Shown here: piece by piece, positions 59,708-64,000 of the stretch
Position numbering within the stretch: the first letter of the stretch is position 1
How the letters are laid out: each line of letters opens with the position of its first letter
NCBI GenBank assembly: GCA_019637615.1
Contig: JAHBVJ010000003.1
Location: 153,485 to 217,484, forward strand
From: Anaerolineae bacterium
GTDB lineage: Bacteria; Chloroflexota; Anaerolineae; Aggregatilineales; UBA2796
Direction of reading: 5' to 3'
DNA: 64,000 nt
The notes under the pieces: generated by a model
Database searches by the model: none
Told to the model about the DNA's origin: nothing
What the model saw: only the letters and a program-made list of their open reading frames with translations
Made by a program: the position numbers and the translations under genes

Positions 59708-60727
59708 ATGAAGAGATTGACTTTGGATGAGATCGGGCATTTGGCAGGAGTTTCACGGGCGACGGTCTCGCGCGTAATCAATAATTATCCGCACATTACG
59801 CCTGAAGTGCGTGAACGGGTGCAAAAAGTGATTACGCAAACGGGATACCAGCCAAACGTGATCGCGCGCTCTCTCGCCTCGAACCGCTCGACTATTATCG
59901 GCCTCGTTATCCCCAGCGACGCGCTGACTATCTTCACCGATCCGTACTTCCCTAGCTTGATCCAAGGGATAACGCAAAGCACTAACCAACTTAATCTGAC
60001 ACTCTCATTGTTCCTGTTTCACTCGATGGAAGAAGAAATCCGTACCGCACGTTCGATCCTCAATACGGGCTTGCTGGATGGCGTGATCATCACCGCTGAC
60101 CGCCGCGAAGACTCGTTCGTATCGTCGGTGCTCAAGCACGGGTTGCCTTTCGTCGTCATCGGGAGGCCGGAACTGGTGGGGGACATCCCCTTCGTCAACG
60201 TGGATAACGTGTCGGGCGCACAACTCGCGACGGAACACCTGATCGCGCATGGGCGGCGGCGCGTTGCGACGATCCGGTCAGTGAGTAATACCGCTGGCGA
60301 AGATCGTTTCATCGGCTTCCAAAACGCCCTGCGCAATCACAGCATCAAGCTTGATCCGCGCTTGGTGGCCTACGGTGATTTTTCGCTGGAAAGCGGTTAT
60401 GTCGCGATGCAGCAGCTTTTGCCCGCCAAACCCGACGCCGTATTTATCGCTTCCGACACGATGGCGCTCGGCGCACAACGTGCGATTCGTGAGGCAGGTT
60501 TACGCATCCCCGATGACGTTGCCATCGTGGGCTTCGATGATCTGCCGCCTTCTGTCCATGCTGAACCGCAGCTCACTACCGTCCGGCAGCCTGTCCGGCA
60601 GATGGGCAGCACGGCGGTGGAACTGTTAAACAATATCGTCAACGGTATCCATGATTCTCCCGCGCAGATAATTCTCCCCGTCGAGTTAATCGTCCGCGCT
60701 AGTTGTGGGTCGGAGCACACGAATTGA
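59708..60727 (+). CDS. LacI-family transcriptional regulator
   Basis: A 339-residue protein. The N-terminal HTH and hinge helix are canonical (LTLDEIGHLAGVSRATVSRVINN, then VITQTGYQPNVIARSLASNR), followed by a periplasmic-binding-protein-like effector domain with the family end DDVAIVGFDDLPPSVHAEPQ and LTTVRQPVRQMG. It should bind TTGAGAGCGCTCTCAA-like sites: one on its own promoter and a 14/16 match upstream of the solute-binding protein gene. It thus probably represses the sugar transporter genes that follow and itself until a sugar is bound. Confidence 0.92.
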   Translation: MKRLTLDEIGHLAGVSRATVSRVINNYPHITPEVRERVQKVITQTGYQPNVIARSLASNRSTIIGLVIPSDALTIFTDPYFPSLIQGITQSTNQLNLTLSLFLFHSMEEEIRTARSILNTGLLDGVIITADRREDSFVSSVLKHGLPFVVIGRPELVGDIPFVNVDNVSGAQLATEHLIAHGRRRVATIRSVSNTAGEDRFIGFQNALRNHSIKLDPRLVAYGDFSLESGYVAMQQLLPAKPDAVFIASDTMALGAQRAIREAGLRIPDDVAIVGFDDLPPSVHAEPQLTTVRQPVRQMGSTAVELLNNIVNGIHDSPAQIILPVELIVRASCGSEHTN

Positions 60728-60771
60728 GGTGCCCGTAACGCTATAAAGGAGGTGAACTTATTGGGAGGTGC

Positions 60772-60787
60772 TTGAGAGCGATTTCAA
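60772..60787 (+). promoter_or_regulatory. second LacI-type operator, upstream of the sugar transporter
   Basis: TTGAGAGCGATTTCAA matches the operator at 59673-59688 in 14 of 16 positions and keeps the TTGA/TCAA arms. It lies 64 bp before the solute-binding protein gene. Confidence 0.8.
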
Positions 60788-60850
60788 GCTGAACATTTCG
60801 CTCAATCGGGGTGTTAACAATTTTTCGTTCAGTAAAAGGATCAGATTAAC

Positions 60851-62155
60851 ATGCGTAAGATTTTCTTTTCTGTACTCGTGGTCTTGTTGGCAGTTAGCCT
60901 ATTCTCCGGCGTCTCCACGCAAGCTCAAAATGCCGTTACGTTAAGAGTGCTCGTTCACCAGAATCCACCAATGGTGGACTTCATGAACACGTTCAACGCG
61001 AAGTTCATGGAGAAACATCCAGAGATCACCGTTGATATGGCCGTCGTGGGCGCGGGCGACCTCGCCACGGTCACGCAAACCCGTCTGACCGCTAACGATG
61101 TGGACGTGATCGACCAGTTTGGCTTCGCCAACAGCGCACAGCCGTACATGAAGAATGTGACACCGCCCAACTGGCAAGCTGCCATTGAAGCTGGTTTGCT
61201 GATGGATTTGACTGGTCAGCCGTTCCTCGCCAATTACGCGCCCGCCGCCATCGCGGATGCTGGCACGTACAACGGCAAGGTCTACGCGATCAACCTTGGT
61301 CGCGTGATCTACAGCGGCATCTACTACAACAAAGACCTGTTCACCGCCAACAATGTCGCCGTCCCCACCACATGGGATGAACTCGTCAAGGCGTGCGAGA
61401 CCTTCAAAGCCGCTAACATCCCGTGCATGACGGCAGGTGGCGCTGATGGTTGGCCTATTTTCGTAGGCGCTTACGGTCTGCTAGGCTCGTTGTTCCCTGA
61501 TCAAGCCGCGTATGTCGAAGGACTGTGGACGGGCAAGATCAAGTTCAACGACGAGAAGTCTCTCGAAATGTGGACGAAGATGAAGACCTATGCGCAGGAT
61601 ATGATTGAACCGGGCGCGAGTGGTATCGCTGGTGATGCGGCTCCGGGTCGCTTCGCTTCTGGCGCAGTCGCCATGTTCACAGGTGGTAGCTGGTATGCAG
61701 CGGCTATCGAAACCGCCAAGCCAGAATTCCAGTGGGGTTACATCCCGTTCCCCGGCAGCGACAATGCTGACGACAACAAGTACATGTTCGGCAAGTATGA
61801 CCAAGGCTGGGCAATTGCGGCGGGCACGCCTAACAAAGACGCGGCGCTGCTGTACCTGTCAGATTTCTCTGACAAGGACAACTACCAAGCCTTCGCCAAC
61901 GCTGTAGGCTTCATCCCCACGCAGCCAACCGCCACGCTGGATACGCAGATCGGCAAGGAAGTCGCGCCGTATCTGGAGAACTTCCGCGTTGGTTACGAGC
62001 AGTACTGGGTTACCCCGACGGGCGCTGGTCAGTGGGCGTCGCCGTGGGCGTCGTTCTTCAAGCCGTTCAACGAATGGGACGATCCCAAGGCGTTGGCGGA
62101 TCAGGCACAGGCCGATCTCCAAGCTGGTCTAGATGCAGTCGGCATGGGCAAATAA
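60851..62155 (+). CDS. sugar ABC transporter substrate-binding protein
   Basis: A 434-residue family 1 solute-binding protein. The signal peptide (MRKIFFSVLVVLLAVSLFSG onward) ends at an A-Q-A site without lipobox, so it is released or held another way, unlike the lipoproteins typical of Gram-positives. Family features include FNAKFMEKHPEITVDM, GKVYAINLGRVIYSGIYYNK, GDAAPGRFASGAVAMFTGGS and FPGSDNADDNKYMFG. It would deliver an oligosaccharide or glycoside to the two permeases downstream. The upstream operator implies control by the LacI-type protein. Confidence 0.9.
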   Translation: MRKIFFSVLVVLLAVSLFSGVSTQAQNAVTLRVLVHQNPPMVDFMNTFNAKFMEKHPEITVDMAVVGAGDLATVTQTRLTANDVDVIDQFGFANSAQPYMKNVTPPNWQAAIEAGLLMDLTGQPFLANYAPAAIADAGTYNGKVYAINLGRVIYSGIYYNKDLFTANNVAVPTTWDELVKACETFKAANIPCMTAGGADGWPIFVGAYGLLGSLFPDQAAYVEGLWTGKIKFNDEKSLEMWTKMKTYAQDMIEPGASGIAGDAAPGRFASGAVAMFTGGSWYAAAIETAKPEFQWGYIPFPGSDNADDNKYMFGKYDQGWAIAAGTPNKDAALLYLSDFSDKDNYQAFANAVGFIPTQPTATLDTQIGKEVAPYLENFRVGYEQYWVTPTGAGQWASPWASFFKPFNEWDDPKALADQAQADLQAGLDAVGMGK

Positions 62156-62395
62156 GTTCACGTTATTGCACGCCAAGGCTGGCTTCACTTCGGTGAGCAC
62201 AGCGGCGGCGTGACAACACCTTCTCCTATCCTCGCTCCGCCTACGCGAAGCAGGGATAGGGGGACTGGGTCGCCATGACCTGACAGCAACGGCAGCCTTC
62301 GCATCAACACAACCTGACCCTCGCCTATCTTGTCGCTGCCAAACAGTGATAGGATAAGGGACGGAGGGAGCCAGCTAACGTGGAGAATTAACCCT
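62156..62395. repeat. intergenic stretch with dispersed hairpin sequence
   Basis: About 240 bp between the binding protein and permease genes. TCTCCTATCC... and GGGATAGGGGGA (about 62221-62262) form an imperfect hairpin of the same general type as in the 135-bp repeats at 11.1 kb, and CCTATC/GATAGG recurs near 62325-62355. Such structures may lower the permease message relative to the binding protein message. Confidence 0.5.
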
Positions 62396-63322
62396 GTGAA
62401 ATATCCTTTTGGTCGTGGCTGGGCCAGATGGCAGCCTTACTTACTTCTCTTTCCGGGCATATTTTTTTACCTTCTGATCGCGTTTGGCCCGTCGCTTGCT
62501 ACGAGCGTGTATTCGTTCACGAACGAGAACGGCATCGCGACAGATGAGTTCCAATGGGTGGGACTCGATAACTACAAAGAATTTCTTTTCGTCGGTCAGG
62601 CGGCGGTCGATAACCGAGGTTCGCTCACCCGCACCCTGATCTTTTGTGTCACGGTGACCGTCGTGCAGTTCGCGCTTGGCCTGCTGGTGGCCTTCATCCT
62701 AAATCTGAATCTGTGGGGAACGCGCTTTTTCCGCACCATTTTCTTTATGCCCGTCATCCTAGGCGTGGTCATTCAGGGGCTGATCTGGCGACTGTTCCTA
62801 TACCCGCTCGGTGGGCCGTTGGCGCAGTTTTTGACGATGTTCGGACTGCGCTCGGAGTTCCTCGGTGGGCCGCCGAGCGAAGCCTTCAATTGGGTGATCG
62901 TTGTGCAAATCTGGGCGAACATGGGCATCACGATGATGATCTTCCTCGCAGGCTTGCAGACAATCCCACCGGAATTGTACGAGGCAGCGCGGATTGACGG
63001 CGGCGGCGGGTGGACATTGTTCAGGGGCATCACGTGGCCTTTGCTCACCCCAAGCGTGAACATCAACCTGATCCTCAACATCATCGGGTCCCTGCAAGCG
63101 TGGCAGTTGTTCCTCGTGCTGGTAGGCTACCGCAACGGCACGCAAGTGTTAGGCTATGTCGTATATGCGCAAGCCTTCGGCACCAGCGGCGGGATGACCA
63201 GTTCCGCCATGCGGCAAGGTTACGCGGCGGCGGCGTCTATCGTCCTCTTTTTCATCGTCCTCGTGATCGGCCTCACGTCCCAGTATTTGCTGCGGCGTAG
63301 AGAGGAGCGTATTCTGGGATGA
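62396..63322 (+). CDS. sugar ABC transporter permease (MalF type)
   Basis: About 308 residues from GTG 62396 (GGAG 10 nt upstream). Six membrane helices (YLLLFPGIFFYLLIAFGPSL first) and the EAA loop EAARIDGGGGWTLFRGITWP that contacts the ATPase. It is the first permease of a CUT1 importer. Its stop overlaps the next gene as ATGA (63319-63322). No ATPase is seen; in many such systems a shared MsmK-like ATPase is encoded elsewhere. Confidence 0.9.
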   Translation: MKYPFGRGWARWQPYLLLFPGIFFYLLIAFGPSLATSVYSFTNENGIATDEFQWVGLDNYKEFLFVGQAAVDNRGSLTRTLIFCVTVTVVQFALGLLVAFILNLNLWGTRFFRTIFFMPVILGVVIQGLIWRLFLYPLGGPLAQFLTMFGLRSEFLGGPPSEAFNWVIVVQIWANMGITMMIFLAGLQTIPPELYEAARIDGGGGWTLFRGITWPLLTPSVNINLILNIIGSLQAWQLFLVLVGYRNGTQVLGYVVYAQAFGTSGGMTSSAMRQGYAAAASIVLFFIVLVIGLTSQYLLRRREERILG

Positions 63323-64000
63323 GCACCGTAATCGAAAACAAACTCGCCTCGCCTGCGGTAGCCGTTCGGAAGAAATCGCCGTTCAAGCTGAAATTTGACC
63401 GTTCGCATGTCACAGCCTATCTGATTTTGCTGATGTTCACAGCGGTCTATCTGGGGCCGCTGGCGATGCTGGTCAATACCGCCTTCAAAACACAGGCTTC
63501 ATTCATGCGGAATGCGGTTTCGCTGCCTACTACGCTCAACGTCGCCAATTTCACAGAAGCATGGCAAAAGGCTAATTTTCCCAAATATATGGGGAATTCG
63601 CTGCTGTACACTACCATCGCTACGGCGATCTTCGTGGTGATGGCGGTGTTCGTGGCGTTCCCGATCGCGCGGAATTACGTCAAAGGCAGCGGGTTCATCT
63701 TCACGCTGTTCCTGATCGCGCTGTTCTTGCCGCCCGCGCTCGTCCCGCAGTTTCAGTTGATGCTGCGATTGGGACTGTATAACACGCAATACGGCTATAT
63801 CATGCTGTTCATCGTCAATCCGGTGGGCATCATCATTCTCGTCAATTACATCAGGTCGATCCCGACTGAGCTGGACGAAGCCGCCGCAATGGACGGCTGT
63901 GGCTATTTCCGCTTCATCGTGTCGATCATCTTCCCGTTGATCCGTCCCGCCGTGGCGACGATCACGGTGCTGCACGCTATCGGCATCTGGAACGACCTGA
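63319..64000 (+). CDS. sugar ABC transporter permease (MalG type), partial at right edge
   Basis: Starts at the ATG in the ATGA overlap with the first permease and runs past the window; about 227 codons are visible without a stop. Basic N-terminus, helices beginning at VTAYLILLMFTAVYLGPLAM, FNTAF-like NTAFKTQASFM, and the EAA loop ELDEAAAMDGCGYFRFIVSI. It pairs with the MalF-type permease to form the membrane channel. Confidence 0.9.
   Translation, partial: MSTVIENKLASPAVAVRKKSPFKLKFDRSHVTAYLILLMFTAVYLGPLAMLVNTAFKTQASFMRNAVSLPTTLNVANFTEAWQKANFPKYMGNSLLYTTIATAIFVVMAVFVAFPIARNYVKGSGFIFTLFLIALFLPPALVPQFQLMLRLGLYNTQYGYIMLFIVNPVGIIILVNYIRSIPTELDEAAAMDGCGYFRFIVSIIFPLIRPAVATITVLHAIGIWNDL

Noticed and set aside
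60740..60776. Four-codon leader peptide (TTG start after AAAGGAGGTGA) upstream of the solute-binding protein gene
   Set aside because: The ribosome-binding site is excellent, but a four-codon frame cannot be separated from chance and it overlaps the operator; left out as a feature.

Overview
The window looks like a chromosomal segment from a member of the Chloroflexota (Anaerolineae-like). This is inferred from gene content, not from a marker gene: SARP/BTAD regulators with STAND ATPase and TPR parts, a LytR-CpsA-Psr protein, many TolB-like and A2M-like exported proteins, a CcmE with a Cys-type haem site, and CUT1 sugar transport under a LacI regulator. No rRNA, CRISPR array or complete prophage is visible. 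The only RNA gene seen is a tRNA-Cys.

Layout. 1-9.4 kb: the 5' end of malQ, azlCD, then a minus-strand run (GMC oxidoreductase, nucleotidyltransferase-GHMP kinase fusion, ccmE, alpha/beta hydrolase, WecA/TagO-like transferase, NnrS-like membrane protein). 9.48-10.52 kb: an IS481-type element with terminal repeats and a 7-bp target duplication, its transposase broken by one stop codon. 10.5-11.7 kb: a repeat-rich stretch. 11.7-16.2 kb: LCP protein, CvpA-like protein, lipoprotein, Rieske protein, TPR membrane protein. 16.9-22.5 kb: an AT-richer block with two paralogous 51-codon exported-peptide genes, a 1077-aa SARP/NB-ARC/TPR regulator and a divergent lysyl-tRNA synthetase paralogue. 22.7-38.9 kb: DinB, aldo/keto reductase, a giant alpha-2-macroglobulin, a pseudo-receiver LuxR regulator, tRNA-Cys, greA, RibD-C reductase, AraC regulator, AlkD-like protein, nadK-zinc finger protein-recN, an orphan XisI and a second DinB. 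39.5-40.8 kb: a small-gene cassette led by an excisionase-type HTH. 40.9-50.2 kb: HbpS/GlcG-like protein, KDG kinase, a second SARP, sortase, MBL hydrolase, methyltransferase and a kinase-FHA-pseudokinase-TIR protein. 50.4-51.3 kb: an intact IS5-type element. 51.5-64 kb: GT-C membrane protein, GSDH-cytochrome c fusion, aspartase, LacD-like aldolase, beta-propeller protein and a LacI-controlled sugar ABC transporter cut by the right edge.

The best candidate for an undescribed system is 16.9-22.5 kb. Two short peptides end in C-x6-C and share 26 of 51 positions. They sit directly upstream of a TPR-ended STAND regulator, an arrangement recalling PapR/PlcR-type peptide signalling, and next to a LysRS paralogue that has lost conserved ATP- and lysine-site residues. 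Second is the 1015-aa protein joining an active kinase, FHA, pseudokinase and TIR domain. A third theme is intergenic DNA: AGTGCTWAGT repeats directly follow several stop codons, and separate intergenic regions each carry their own cluster of short inverted motifs.
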